Notes under the pieces: generated by a model | Seen by the model: the letters and a program-made list of their open reading frames with translations, nothing else | Told to the model about the DNA's origin: nothing | The model's database searches: none | Assembly (NCBI RefSeq): GCF_030908465.1 | Contig: NZ_CP133078.1 | Location: 868,001 to 932,000, forward strand | DNA: 64,000 bases | Reading direction: 5' to 3' | DNA from: Anaerotignum sp. MB30-C6 | GTDB taxonomy: Bacteria > Bacillota > Clostridia > Lachnospirales > Anaerotignaceae | Made by a program: the position numbers and the translations under genes | Part shown: piece after piece, positions 29,843 through 38,762 of the stretch | Numbering within the stretch: the stretch's first letter is position 1 | Layout of the letters: every line of letters begins with the position of its first letter

Positions 29843-30015
29843 TTGATGGGGGTGATGGGGAAAGTAATTATGCCCATTATTGTTTGCATCAGTTACACCT
29901 GTTGCCCTCACAGTTTTTGAGACTACCAAGAGAAGAAAAAGCCTTTCTCATTGCTTCCATACAGCTAAAAGCAGAAAGAGAAAAGAAAGAAACCAAGAAG
30001 ACCAAGAAAAAGTAG
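29423..30015 (+). CDS. Tail assembly chaperone, -1 frameshift product (gpGT)
   Basis: If the ribosome slips back at A AAA AAC (29833-29839), reading continues CTA-ATT-GAT from 29839 without a stop for 58 codons to TAG at 30013-30015. The product is 197 residues in total. The added part (HYCLHQLHLLPSQFLRLPREEKAF...) has the helical LPREEKAFLIASIQ pattern of the gpT extension. A small stem (ATGGG with CCCAT, 29854-29877) lies 14 bases downstream. The layout matches the conserved frameshift of tail phages between tube and tape measure genes. Direct evidence is sequence only. Confidence 0.85.
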
Positions 30016-30292
30016 AGGTTTATTTGGGCTGATTAGTTTGGGACTTGTTTAATCAAATTTATCAGAATAAGCTCATCATTGTGGTGCTTTTCTTATACGT
30101 ATTCGTATAAAGATAAAAAGTGGGTGGAGATATTAAAACGTAAATAAATATTCACGGCTAGCTTTTCGGTCATGGTGTAGGTGAAAATAGGGAAGATAGG
30201 GAAAATATTGAAAAAAATGTAAATGATGGTAGGAAAAATTTAGAATATAATGTATAATACCCTTAAATATAAATTTTAGGGGGCGATGTATT

Positions 30293-31156
30293 TTGAAGGC
30301 AAAGTTTTTAAAATTCAGTTTAATTTGTATGGTTGCAGTTGGATTAATGGGGTGTGGCTCGCAAAATAATGGTGGGGATGAAGCTTCAACAAATAATACT
30401 GCATCATCTGAAGCACAGGAGGAAGTTACATTTGATACCTTTGTACAAGCTTTGAAGCAAGCAGGGGGAGACTTGGAAATGTATGAAGATGACAAACCTT
30501 ATTTCCAACTGATTGGTGCAGATGATGGCTGGATGCTCGATTATAATGATAAGGTTGCAAAGGTGTATTTATATGAAGATGAAAAGGCGTATAAAGAGGC
30601 TTTAAAAAGCAATGATTTTATGAAAGACTTTATCAAAAGGGATAAACTTACACTGGAAACAAGCAGTGATGAGGTAAAAGAAATATTTAATTCCATGGAT
30701 CCGGCTAAACTAGCTGAATCAATTGAAGAAGATAAAAAGAAACAAGACGCCATATATAAAGTAGGAGAAACAGCCGTATTGGATAACTGGGAAATTACTT
30801 TAAATACTACTAGCTTTGAACAGTCGGTAGAGGATTCTTTCTTTTCTTCCAGTGCTGATGAAGGCAATAAATTTTTAGTTTTGAATTTAAGCGTTAAAAA
30901 TAATGGTACAACAGCTGAACATTTTACTTATTTAATAGATGGTGTTAACGTTAAGGCATATTACAACGAGAAATACGAGTATAATTCAGTTTTAACAAGT
31001 ATTGACGGAGATTTAAGCTCAAGTTCAGTAGAACCTTTAGCTAGTTCGGAGGGGTTTGTAGTGATTGAAATGCCCGACAGCGTTGTAGAGGCTCCCGAAA
31101 GCATTGTTGTAGAAATGAAGCAAAATATGGAAAAGATTTCCTGGGGAATCAGATGA
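30293..31156 (+). CDS. Lipoprotein with DUF4352-like domain inside the tail operon
   Basis: The 287-residue protein has a signal peptide ending in a lipobox (VGLMGC, cysteine near residue 21). After it come an acidic linker (NNGGDEASTNNTASSEAQEE), a middle domain of about 100 residues, and a C-terminal Ig-like beta domain (about residues 155-285: YKVGETAVLDNWEITLNTTSF...KFLVLNLSVKNNGTTAEHF) of DUF4352/telokin type. TTG start at 30293 with AGGGGG nine bases upstream. Two TATAAT boxes (30246, 30253) suggest its own promoter. It interrupts the chaperone-tape measure order, so it is a cargo or 'moron' gene, perhaps a surface protein of the host cell. Confidence 0.8.
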   Translation: MKAKFLKFSLICMVAVGLMGCGSQNNGGDEASTNNTASSEAQEEVTFDTFVQALKQAGGDLEMYEDDKPYFQLIGADDGWMLDYNDKVAKVYLYEDEKAYKEALKSNDFMKDFIKRDKLTLETSSDEVKEIFNSMDPAKLAESIEEDKKKQDAIYKVGETAVLDNWEITLNTTSFEQSVEDSFFSSSADEGNKFLVLNLSVKNNGTTAEHFTYLIDGVNVKAYYNEKYEYNSVLTSIDGDLSSSSVEPLASSEGFVVIEMPDSVVEAPESIVVEMKQNMEKISWGIR

Positions 31157-31225
31157 TTTTAACTATGAAAGCATTCAGTATACTTACGCTGGGTGCTTTT
31201 ATATTGTTTGAAAGAAGGTGAGAAA

Positions 31226-32896
31226 ATGGGAACGATTAAAACGTCAATTCAAATGTTTGATGGTATGACACCAGGGCTTAAAAAAATGACAAGGGCATTA
31301 GACATTGCAATTGCCCAGTTTGAGGCATTGGACAGAGCTTCTACAAATTGTATTGATACACGCTCTTTGCAGGTAGCAAGAAAAGAGTTGAATTTGACAA
31401 AGGTAGCTTTTCAACAAGTAGAAGCTTCCATCAGAGAAGCAGGTGAGCAGCAGAAAAAATTTAGCAAGAATATTACCAGTGGGCCAAGTCTTTCAGGAGA
31501 AATGAAAGGCATGTTTAAAAACCAGCAACGGGTAAAAAAGAATCAAGATACCAGCAGTGGGGAAGGTCCTTTTGACAGAATGAAGGGCACGTTTGGAAAT
31601 GTAGAAGCAGCTTCGGGGATTCGAAAAACGAATTTGAACTTAGGTACAGGGGTGGAATTTCCTGAACAAAATCAAGCACAGGCGAAGCCGGATAAAGTCG
31701 GCGCTGCTGTTGAAACATTAAGCAGTGTGATACCTCAAGGCTACACTTCTCCCGACGAGTTGAAAAATTCCATGTTTGCCGCTGCGGATGAAATAGATAC
31801 CAAATTCAGCGGACTTTCTCAAGTATTGGGGTCTGTTTGGTCAAGCGCAACGGGGGAACAAACGGAAGCTATAAAGGTTTCTGACCTTTTGGCCAACAGC
31901 TGGAGCAGCTTCGCTCCCCTTATTATGGGTGCGGCAACTGCTATGAATTTGTATAACCTAGCCATGGATGCGGGAAGGGTAGCACAGGTGTTACAATCCG
32001 CCGCTACCGTGATTGGTACGGCATTCAACGGGTCATGGACCACTTCCGTGTTTACACAAACGGCTGCCCAACAAGGTCTTAACGCTGCAATTTTAACCTG
32101 CCCAATCACATGGATTATTTTAGGTATCATTGCTTTGATTGCCATTTTATATGCGGTAGTTGCGGCAATTAACAAATTCACAGGGTCGAGCATTTCAGCC
32201 ACTGGCATCATAGCAGGGGTTTTTGGTGTGTTGGGAGCAAGCATTTATAATGGCTTTGCCTTTGTTTGGAATTTTGTTGCGGCATTTGTAAATTTTTTTG
32301 GAAATGTGTTCCAAAACCCTATCGCCGCGATACAAGTTTTGTTCTATGATTTAGCCATCAATGTTATTGGCTATATTCGAAATATTGCAGAAGGGATAGA
32401 AGCCGTTTTAAACAAGATTCCTGGTATAGAATTGGATATTACAAGCAATTTAGACGGTCTTTTAAGCGAAATACAGAAAAAATCCCAAGATGTTAAAGAC
32501 AAGGCAGGTTTCGAGGATGTAATGCAAAAACTTGACTACAAGAGTTATAGCGGTGCATTTGCTAATAACTATGACAAGGGGAAAGGGCTTTTCGGTGGAG
32601 GTGGCGTTGGCAATGATGGTATGGATGAGCTTTTGCAAAACACTGCCAATACTGCAGGAAACACAGGTGTCATGGTGGACAGTATGGAGATTTCACAAGA
32701 GGATTTGAGATATCTTCGTGATATTTCTGAACGAGATGCCATCAACCGTTTTACCACAGCACAGGTCAATGTAGACTTTAAAAATGAAGCTAAGATTAGC
32801 TCTGACCTTGATATTGACGGAGTGATGAACAAATTCACCGACGTTTTACGAGAGGCCATCTATACCCAAGCGGAGGAGGTGCATGTGCTTGTATAA
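31226..32896 (+). CDS. xkdO: Tail tape measure protein (short)
   Basis: The 556-residue protein has an N-terminal coiled coil (MGTIKTSIQMFDGMTPGLKKMTRALDIAIAQFEALDRAS...), a Gln/Ser-rich linker, and central hydrophobic stretches (about residues 235-330, ILTCPITWIILGIIALIAILYAVVAAI). A C-terminal part ends in repeats of amphipathic helix. Tape measure length sets tail length; at roughly 0.15 nm per residue this gives a tail near 80 nm. The ATG at 31226 (after GAAGGTGAG) is preferred to the one at 31193. The gene is shorter than in most full phages. Confidence 0.85.
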   Translation: MGTIKTSIQMFDGMTPGLKKMTRALDIAIAQFEALDRASTNCIDTRSLQVARKELNLTKVAFQQVEASIREAGEQQKKFSKNITSGPSLSGEMKGMFKNQQRVKKNQDTSSGEGPFDRMKGTFGNVEAASGIRKTNLNLGTGVEFPEQNQAQAKPDKVGAAVETLSSVIPQGYTSPDELKNSMFAAADEIDTKFSGLSQVLGSVWSSATGEQTEAIKVSDLLANSWSSFAPLIMGAATAMNLYNLAMDAGRVAQVLQSAATVIGTAFNGSWTTSVFTQTAAQQGLNAAILTCPITWIILGIIALIAILYAVVAAINKFTGSSISATGIIAGVFGVLGASIYNGFAFVWNFVAAFVNFFGNVFQNPIAAIQVLFYDLAINVIGYIRNIAEGIEAVLNKIPGIELDITSNLDGLLSEIQKKSQDVKDKAGFEDVMQKLDYKSYSGAFANNYDKGKGLFGGGGVGNDGMDELLQNTANTAGNTGVMVDSMEISQEDLRYLRDISERDAINRFTTAQVNVDFKNEAKISSDLDIDGVMNKFTDVLREAIYTQAEEVHVLV

Positions 32897-33548
32897 AGTT
32901 TCTTTAGGGGAGATAACCCTTCCTGTTGCGCCAAGTAAAATTACTATGAAGGTAAAGAATAACAACAAGACTATGGAATTAATTGATGGAAGAGAAATTA
33001 ACTTTCTAAGAACTCCAGGGCTTAAGGAGTTTAGTTTTGAGTTTCTTATTCCTCATATAAGGTATCCCTTTGCAGAGTATCCTGATGGGTTTATGACTGC
33101 ACAGCAGTATATTGAAGCACTTGAATTGATGAAAATGAAAAAAGAGCCTTTTACGTTTCAAGTTCAAAGAATACTGCCAAGTGGAAAAGAATTACTTAAG
33201 ACCAGTGAAAGAGTATCTTTGGAGGATTATACCATTACCGAAGATACAGGCAATGGTTTGGATTTTATGGCAAGTGTGACGCTAAAACAGTACAAAGAGC
33301 ATAAATCGGTAAATACCCCAATGGTGCAAGTCACGCAAGACGCAGTGATCGTGAAAGAAGAAAAGCAGCGGGACAGCAAGAAGGACACACCCTCTACTTA
33401 TACCGTAAAAAAAGGGGACAGTCTTTGGAAAATCTGTAAATCACAGTTGGGGGATGGTGCGAAATATAAGGAAATTGCCGAATTAAACGGTATTTCCAAT
33501 CCCAATCTAATTTATCCGGGGCAGGTGATAAAGCTTGGTACAACTTAA
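32883..33548 (+). CDS. xkdP: LysM tail protein (XkdP-like)
   Basis: The 221-residue protein reads MCLYKVSLGEITLPVAPSKITMKVKN at the N-terminus (tail protein domain) and has a C-terminal LysM module (about residues 172-218, STYTVKKGDSLWKIC...ELNGISNPNLIYPGQVIKL) that would bind peptidoglycan. It overlaps the tape measure gene by 14 bases; GGAGG is inside that gene. Confidence 0.88.
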   Translation: MCLYKVSLGEITLPVAPSKITMKVKNNNKTMELIDGREINFLRTPGLKEFSFEFLIPHIRYPFAEYPDGFMTAQQYIEALELMKMKKEPFTFQVQRILPSGKELLKTSERVSLEDYTITEDTGNGLDFMASVTLKQYKEHKSVNTPMVQVTQDAVIVKEEKQRDSKKDTPSTYTVKKGDSLWKICKSQLGDGAKYKEIAELNGISNPNLIYPGQVIKLGTT

Positions 33549-34491
33549 AATCATAAACGGTGAGAGGGAATACACACCTGTTGTCGTTGGGGATATAAAA
33601 TGGTCAACGGAACGAGCGGGAGCACCTGGGATTTTAACCTTTGATGTGGTTAAAGATGAAAATCTTAATTTCCAAGAGGGGAACTTAGTCCAGCTATTTA
33701 TGGGTGAAGTTCCTATTTTTTATGGTTATGTATTTCAAAAGAAGAGAAACAAGGGCAAAATCATCTCCGTAACCGCTTATGATCAGTTGCGATACCTGAA
33801 AAATAAGGACAGTTTTATCTTTGAGGGGCTTACTGCTACCCAATTTATTACAACGGTGGCGGATATCTTCTCATTGAAGGTGGGGGAGATTACAGATACG
33901 GAGTATGTCATTGAAAAAGGATTGTTAAATGACAAAACCTTATTTGATATGTTCCAAGAATTGCTTGACACTACCCTTATGAATACGAAAAAACTTTTTG
34001 TATTATATGATGACTTTGGCAAGCTGACCCTAAAAAATATCGAAGACATGAAGCTGGACATCATGCTGAATCAAGAAACTGCAGAGGATTTTGACTATTC
34101 AACTAGCATTGATGGAGAAACCTATAATCAGATTAAGCTTGCCTATGATGACAAAGAAGCTGGTTATCAAAAGGGTTTTGAGGAAAAAGATGAGGGAAAT
34201 ATAGAAAAATGGGGGGTATTACAATATTACGAAAAGATAAATTCCAACGTTGGCATAGAAAAAAGAGCCAAAACCCTTTTGGAGCTTTACAACCATAAAA
34301 CAAGGACGTTAAGTATTAAAAATGCTTTTGGTTCCCCAAAGGTACGGGCTGGGTGTAGTGTTGCGGTATCTTTACATTTAGGGGATATCAATGTGAATCA
34401 TTACTTTGTTTGCGAGAAGGTCACCCATACTTTTCAAGGGGATATGCATTTGATGGATCTTACATTGAGAGGAAGTGATTTCATTGTCTGA
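33535..34491 (+). CDS. xkdQ: Baseplate hub protein (XkdQ/gpD-like)
   Basis: The 318-residue protein reads KIINGEREYTPVVVGDIKWSTERAGAPGILTFDVVKD and EGNLVQLFMGEVPIFYGYVFQKKRNK, the hub (gp27/gpD) fold of PBSX-type tails. TTG start at 33535, overlapping xkdP by 14 bases, with CAGGTGAT upstream. Confidence 0.85.
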   Translation: MVQLKIINGEREYTPVVVGDIKWSTERAGAPGILTFDVVKDENLNFQEGNLVQLFMGEVPIFYGYVFQKKRNKGKIISVTAYDQLRYLKNKDSFIFEGLTATQFITTVADIFSLKVGEITDTEYVIEKGLLNDKTLFDMFQELLDTTLMNTKKLFVLYDDFGKLTLKNIEDMKLDIMLNQETAEDFDYSTSIDGETYNQIKLAYDDKEAGYQKGFEEKDEGNIEKWGVLQYYEKINSNVGIEKRAKTLLELYNHKTRTLSIKNAFGSPKVRAGCSVAVSLHLGDINVNHYFVCEKVTHTFQGDMHLMDLTLRGSDFIV

Positions 34492-34894
34492 TTTGGCACA
34501 ATTAATAAAGCAGGCGGCAAAGGATCAAATGGAATCATCTAAGCCTATGGATATTTTGATGGGGGAAGTGGTTTCTGCGGCTCCGTTGAAAATTAAGTTG
34601 GATGGGAAAATCACCTTGACGGAGTCATTTTTGATTTTAACAAAGGCAGTTGTGGATTATTCAGTGGGTATGACGGTCAACCACAGTACCGAAAGCCATA
34701 CTCACAGCCATAGTTACATAGATGACAATTCCACCAGAACCACAGATCCCCATACCCATAACCACGCTTATGTGGGGAGAAAAACCTTTATAATTCACAA
34801 CAAACTGAAGGTTGGAGATCATGTTATTTTATTACGGGCAAAAGGTGGGCAGAAATTTGTTGTACTTGATATAGTAGGAGGTGGGACATTATGA
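34475..34894 (+). CDS. xkdR: DUF2577 tail protein (XkdR-like)
   Basis: The 139-residue protein has the DUF2577 layout and a histidine-rich stretch (TESHTHSHSYIDD, DPHTHNHAY) typical of baseplate spike-adjacent proteins that hold metal. Start is GTG 34475 or TTG 34484 (homologues begin SDLAQLIKQ). It overlaps both neighbours. Confidence 0.82.
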   Translation: MISLSDLAQLIKQAAKDQMESSKPMDILMGEVVSAAPLKIKLDGKITLTESFLILTKAVVDYSVGMTVNHSTESHTHSHSYIDDNSTRTTDPHTHNHAYVGRKTFIIHNKLKVGDHVILLRAKGGQKFVVLDIVGGGTL

Positions 34895-35292
34895 CACCGA
34901 AAGTAAATGAAGATTTGGCGAATATTTTTAAACGGTTGGCTATACCTTCAAAAACCTATTGGTTAAACAGGGATACCAATGAAATTTTCGGGTATTGTGA
35001 CGGGGTAGAAGCGGTGAAGCAGGCGGTGTATAAGGTACTCCTAACAGAGCGGTACGACTGGGTGATTTATTCATGGAACTATGGAGCAGAACTAAAGGGA
35101 GTATTTGGGAGACAAATGACTTATGTTTATCCAGAAGTAAAAAGAAGGATTGAAGAAGCTTTATTACAAGACGATCGGATTAAAAAAGTACGGGATTTTT
35201 CCTTTGAAAAAAGAAGAAATACCCTTCTTGTGACCTTTATTGTTGAGTCCACAGAGGGAGTTTTTGAAAGCCAGGTGAATGTAAATGTATGA
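34891..35292 (+). CDS. xkdS: DUF2634 baseplate protein (XkdS-like, gp25 type)
   Basis: The 133-residue protein is of the W/gp25-like lysozyme-fold family: LNRDTNEIFGYCDGVEAVKQAVYKVLLTERYDWVIYSWNYGAELKG and VYPEVKRRIEEALLQDDRIK. It has an ATGA overlap with the previous gene. Confidence 0.88.
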   Translation: MTPKVNEDLANIFKRLAIPSKTYWLNRDTNEIFGYCDGVEAVKQAVYKVLLTERYDWVIYSWNYGAELKGVFGRQMTYVYPEVKRRIEEALLQDDRIKKVRDFSFEKRRNTLLVTFIVESTEGVFESQVNVNV

Positions 35293-36346
35293 AAATAAGA
35301 CTTTTGAAACCATATTAAACACGATGTTGGATCGGGTACCCCCAGACATAGATAAGAGAGAGGGGAGTATTATTTATGATGCCCTTGCTCCTGCTGCGTC
35401 AGAGCTTTGCCAGATGTATATCGACCTTGACACAGTGCTAAACGAAACCTTTGCAGACACTGCCAGCAGGGAATACCTTATTCGGAGGGCAAAAGAAAGA
35501 GGGATAACACCTTATGAAGCCACAAAAGCAATTGGAAAGGCTGTGTTTAATCTTTCTGTTCCTATTGGCGGCCGTTTCAATTTGAACCAATTTAACTATA
35601 GTGTGGAAGAGGTGATATCTCCTCAAGATTTTAGCTATAAGGTCATTTGCGAAACAGAAGGAAGCCAAGCGAACCATAACCTTGGTACGCTGATTCCCAT
35701 TGATTTTATCAAAGGATTGACCAAGGCAGAATTGGTTGAGGTTTTGACTCCAGGGGAGGACGCAGAGAGTACGGAGGGTTTGCGAAAGCGATATTTGAAC
35801 AGCTTTGATAAGCAAGCCTTTGGTGGAAATCGAGCGGATTATTTGGAAAAAATCAATGCCATATCTGGTGTGGGCGGCTGCAAAATATATCGTGCTTGGA
35901 ATGGGGGCGGTACGGTGAAATGTGTGGTGATTGATTCAGAGTATCGAAAGCCAACCCAGAGTCTAATTGGAGATGTTCAGACTGCTGTTGATCCTACTCA
36001 AAATGCGGGGGAAGGCTTAGGAATTGCACCCATTGACCATGTTGTTACCATTGATGGTGTAGGGGAAACGAAAATTGATATTTCTACAACCATTACCTAC
36101 GAAAGTGGATGGAGTTTTGCCGAGTGCCAGCCCTATATACAAGAAATTCTGGACAGTTACTTTTTAGAATTAAGCAGGGTGTGGGCAGAAAGCAATAACA
36201 TCGTGGTACGAATTTCCCAAATTGAGTCTAGGCTTTTGGATATGAATGGAATTCTGGACATTGAAAATACAACCATTAATCTGGAGCAAAAGAATTTGAT
36301 GTTACAAGAGGATTGTATTCCCATAAGGGGTGATTTCCATGGCTGA
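35285..36346 (+). CDS. xkdT: Baseplate J protein (XkdT-like)
   Basis: The 353-residue protein begins MYENKTFETILNTMLDRVPPDIDKREGSIIYDALAPAASE and contains GFGGNRADYLEKINAISGVGGCKIYRAWNGGG, the baseplate J family core that forms the wedge of the baseplate. It overlaps xkdS by eight bases and the next gene by eight bases. Confidence 0.92.
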   Translation: MYENKTFETILNTMLDRVPPDIDKREGSIIYDALAPAASELCQMYIDLDTVLNETFADTASREYLIRRAKERGITPYEATKAIGKAVFNLSVPIGGRFNLNQFNYSVEEVISPQDFSYKVICETEGSQANHNLGTLIPIDFIKGLTKAELVEVLTPGEDAESTEGLRKRYLNSFDKQAFGGNRADYLEKINAISGVGGCKIYRAWNGGGTVKCVVIDSEYRKPTQSLIGDVQTAVDPTQNAGEGLGIAPIDHVVTIDGVGETKIDISTTITYESGWSFAECQPYIQEILDSYFLELSRVWAESNNIVVRISQIESRLLDMNGILDIENTTINLEQKNLMLQEDCIPIRGDFHG

Positions 36347-36884
36347 GATACAAAGTTATTTTCCCGACTTAATGAAGGAAGTGAAGGAATTTCAGAGGCT
36401 TGCAGAGGCTGAGAATCCCGAGCTTCTTTTTTTATGGAGTGAATTGGGACAGGTTTTGGATAATCAATTCATTGACAGGGCAACAAAAACAGGTGTGGCC
36501 AGACGAGAGAGGATGTTAAGAATTACACCGAAGGCGACGGACACACTGGAGGAGCGGAAGTTTCGGTTATTGGCACGGTACAATGAAAATTTGCCTTATA
36601 CGTTGCGGACGCTACATAGTCAGCTTTCCATCCTATGTGGGGAAAAGGGGTATCGGCTGGAAATCAATTATGGTGCCTTTACCCTAAAATCAAAGCTAGA
36701 GTTGACCAACAAAAAGAATGTGGAAGCCGTGGGGGAAATGCTGGAGAGGATTGTGCCCATGAACATGCTGTTGACGGTGGAGTTGATGTACAACCAACAC
36801 CAATTATTACGGCAGTTTACCCATGAGGCTATGAAGGCATATAACCACGTTGGATTAAGAGAGGAGGCATTGGGAAATGGCTGA
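36339..36884 (+). CDS. xkdU: Putative baseplate protein (YmfQ/XkdU family, DUF2313)
   Basis: The 181-residue protein reads MAEIQSYFPDLMKEVKEFQRLAEAENPELLFLWSELGQVLDNQFIDRATKTGVARRERML, the family opening that recruits the fibre. The ATG at 36339 follows AAGGGGTGAT. Confidence 0.85.
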   Translation: MAEIQSYFPDLMKEVKEFQRLAEAENPELLFLWSELGQVLDNQFIDRATKTGVARRERMLRITPKATDTLEERKFRLLARYNENLPYTLRTLHSQLSILCGEKGYRLEINYGAFTLKSKLELTNKKNVEAVGEMLERIVPMNMLLTVELMYNQHQLLRQFTHEAMKAYNHVGLREEALGNG

Positions 36885-38214
36885 GTTTACAGGGAATTTT
36901 AAATTGGAAAAGCCTGCACAGAATGAGTTTTATAATGTGGAGGTGCAGAATCAAAATATGGATAAGATTGATGCAGCTTTGGCGGAAGCGGGAAATGATC
37001 CGCAGTTGGAAGTGGATGTGGCGGAAATTAAGGCAAGGATTGGAACTACTGTGGATACTGGGGGCAGTGAAACTGGAGGAACGATATTTGCTAAGCTGAA
37101 TAAAGTTATACATGATACTTGGGGGATGGTTACAAGTATCGGGAAGACCGATGATACGGGGGCAACAGAAACTACAGGGACGGTCATGGGAAAGCTGAAT
37201 AAACTGGTGCACATGGATTTAAATGTCACTGCTAAAATTGTCTGCAAGGGGCTTATCGGTACCAAGTTTACCATTTCGCACAATGACAAATATTTAGATC
37301 CATTTGTGATTGAAATTACAGTAAGTAATTCAGTGCAGGTTGAGGGGAATATTTACGCTGTGATTACCCCTGTTCCAATAGGCAATTATAACGTTGTTGT
37401 AGAGCTTTCAGGCAAAACAAAAAATTCTACGGTCAATGTATCCACAGTAGGAGAATTCTTCATGATACCATATTCGTTTTATACGCCGATTCAAAATTTC
37501 ACAACAAATGGAACCTTGACCATACCTGAAGGTGTATCGAAGATATTTATAACGGCGATTGGCGGTGGTGGTTACGGCGGCCGTGGAGCAGAAAAACGAG
37601 ATGAAATTTTGGGGGGACCGGGTGGCGGCGGCGGAGATAAAGGTGAGCTTGTTATAAAAAAGGAGTATGCTGTCACACCTGGTTCAACCCATGCAATTAC
37701 AATAGGTACCGGGGGATATATTCCTTCGGCAAAGGACGGCAAGCCAACTATAATGGGCACATTGCTCACGCTCTCAGGTGGACTCGGAGGGACAGATGCT
37801 ACAAGCAGAACAAATGGAACCGGCCATGGGAGTGCAGGTAATGGCGGTGGCGGCTCTTATGGTGATTCAGGGAAGGCTGCCACAGATGTAAATGGTGGTG
37901 CCGGTGGTGCAAAAGGCGTTAAGGAGCCTGTAAGCGGTACACAGTATAACGGTGGCGGTGGTGGTGGCGGCGGCGGTGGCGGCATAGATTTTGATGGAGA
38001 ACAATCAAGTGCCGCAAAAGGTGGAGATGGGGGTCAAGGTGGCAAAAATACCGGGGGATATGCTTCATCCGGAGAAAATGGAAGTGGCTATGGCTCCGGT
38101 GGTGGCGGTGGCGGCGGAATGGGAAGTTCTGCGTCATCATTACTTGGCGGATATGGTGGAAGTGGAAAAAATGGTATAGTTATCATTTACACAGGTATAA
38201 ATATTGTAGGCTAG
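36877..38214 (+). CDS. Glycine-rich tail fibre/adhesin
   Basis: The 445-residue protein starts MAEFTGNFKLEKPAQNEFYNVEVQNQNMDKIDAAL, a tail-fibre N-terminus. Two tandem repeats follow (IGTTVDTGGSETGGTIFAKLNKVIH and IGKTDDTGATETTGTVMGKLNKLVH), then a beta domain (residues ~110-215). The C-terminal ~220 residues are extremely glycine-rich: long GGGG runs alternate with short loops (GGGGGGGGGGGIDFDGEQSS...) and the chain ends in NGIVIIYTGINIVG. This recalls polyglycine-II host-binding domains of some phage adhesins. It is probably the receptor-binding part. A chaperone-like gene follows. Confidence 0.82.
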   Translation: MAEFTGNFKLEKPAQNEFYNVEVQNQNMDKIDAALAEAGNDPQLEVDVAEIKARIGTTVDTGGSETGGTIFAKLNKVIHDTWGMVTSIGKTDDTGATETTGTVMGKLNKLVHMDLNVTAKIVCKGLIGTKFTISHNDKYLDPFVIEITVSNSVQVEGNIYAVITPVPIGNYNVVVELSGKTKNSTVNVSTVGEFFMIPYSFYTPIQNFTTNGTLTIPEGVSKIFITAIGGGGYGGRGAEKRDEILGGPGGGGGDKGELVIKKEYAVTPGSTHAITIGTGGYIPSAKDGKPTIMGTLLTLSGGLGGTDATSRTNGTGHGSAGNGGGGSYGDSGKAATDVNGGAGGAKGVKEPVSGTQYNGGGGGGGGGGGIDFDGEQSSAAKGGDGGQGGKNTGGYASSGENGSGYGSGGGGGGGMGSSASSLLGGYGGSGKNGIVIIYTGINIVG

Positions 38215-38226
38215 GGGGGAAAGGCT

Positions 38227-38562
38227 ATGAATTATGCTATGGTTTTAAAAAATAGAGTAATAGACGTTTTGCTTGATCAAGAAAAGGAGCCATACTATCC
38301 ACCTGATCCCGAAGGGAATAACGTCTTAGCGATTCCCTGTGTAGATACTATAGCAATAGGTATGCTGTATGATCCTGAAACAGGAGAATTTATGGAGGAT
38401 GTGAGCTTACAGCCCCAGCCTGAGCCAAGAAGCATGGAACTTCTCATGCAAGCACAGGCAGATGCTGAATTACGGGACTTTGCAATCCAGCAGGGGCAGG
38501 AAATGTTGGCACAGCAAATGGCGGATATTGAATTAGCAATGTTAGGAGGTAATGTGATATGA
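38227..38562 (+). CDS. XkdW-like small tail protein
   Basis: The 111-residue protein (MNYAMVLKNRVIDVLLDQEKEPYYPPDPEGN) has N-terminal tail-fibre-associated features and a C-terminal acidic coiled coil (AQADAELRDFAIQQGQEMLAQQMADIELAML). It lies between fibre and XkdX as XkdW does; it may help fibre assembly. It has a good AGGGGGGAAAGG site. Confidence 0.65.
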   Translation: MNYAMVLKNRVIDVLLDQEKEPYYPPDPEGNNVLAIPCVDTIAIGMLYDPETGEFMEDVSLQPQPEPRSMELLMQAQADAELRDFAIQQGQEMLAQQMADIELAMLGGNVI

Positions 38563-38714
38563 GTACAGCAACAAAAAGCCCTATGTTTGATTCATTAAAA
38601 GCGAGGTATGAGAAGAACTTTGTAAGAAAAGACCAGCTTCAACAGTATGTTGAGTTTAATAAAATTACCGCAGCAGAATACAAGGAAATCACAGGCGAAG
38701 ATTTAACGGTATAA
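38559..38714 (+). CDS. xkdX: XkdX family protein
   Basis: The 51-residue protein reads MFDSLKARYEKNFVRKDQLQQYVEFNKITAAEYKEITGEDL, the XkdX pattern of Firmicute tail operons. ATGA overlap with the previous gene; AGGAGGT at 38544-38550. It is the last tail gene; no holin or lysin follows. Confidence 0.85.
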   Translation: MSTATKSPMFDSLKARYEKNFVRKDQLQQYVEFNKITAAEYKEITGEDLTV

Positions 38715-38732
38715 CAAATACTTAAACTAGTG

Positions 38733-38762
38733 AAAAGCTCGGAGCATATCCGGGCTTTTTTG
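38733..38762 (+). terminator. Terminator of the tail operon
   Basis: AAAAGCTCGGA pairs with TCCGGGCTTTT and continues into TTTTG. Confidence 0.85.

Larger units (their letters stand above)
24696..38762. mobile_element. Phage-derived contractile tail locus without head genes
   Basis: An XRE repressor with operators, a late-regulator-like gene and a complete PBSX-type tail operon from connector to XkdX lie between the S-layer gene and the division cluster. Terminase, portal, protease, capsid, holin and endolysin genes are absent. The borders are approximate. Confidence 0.75.
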
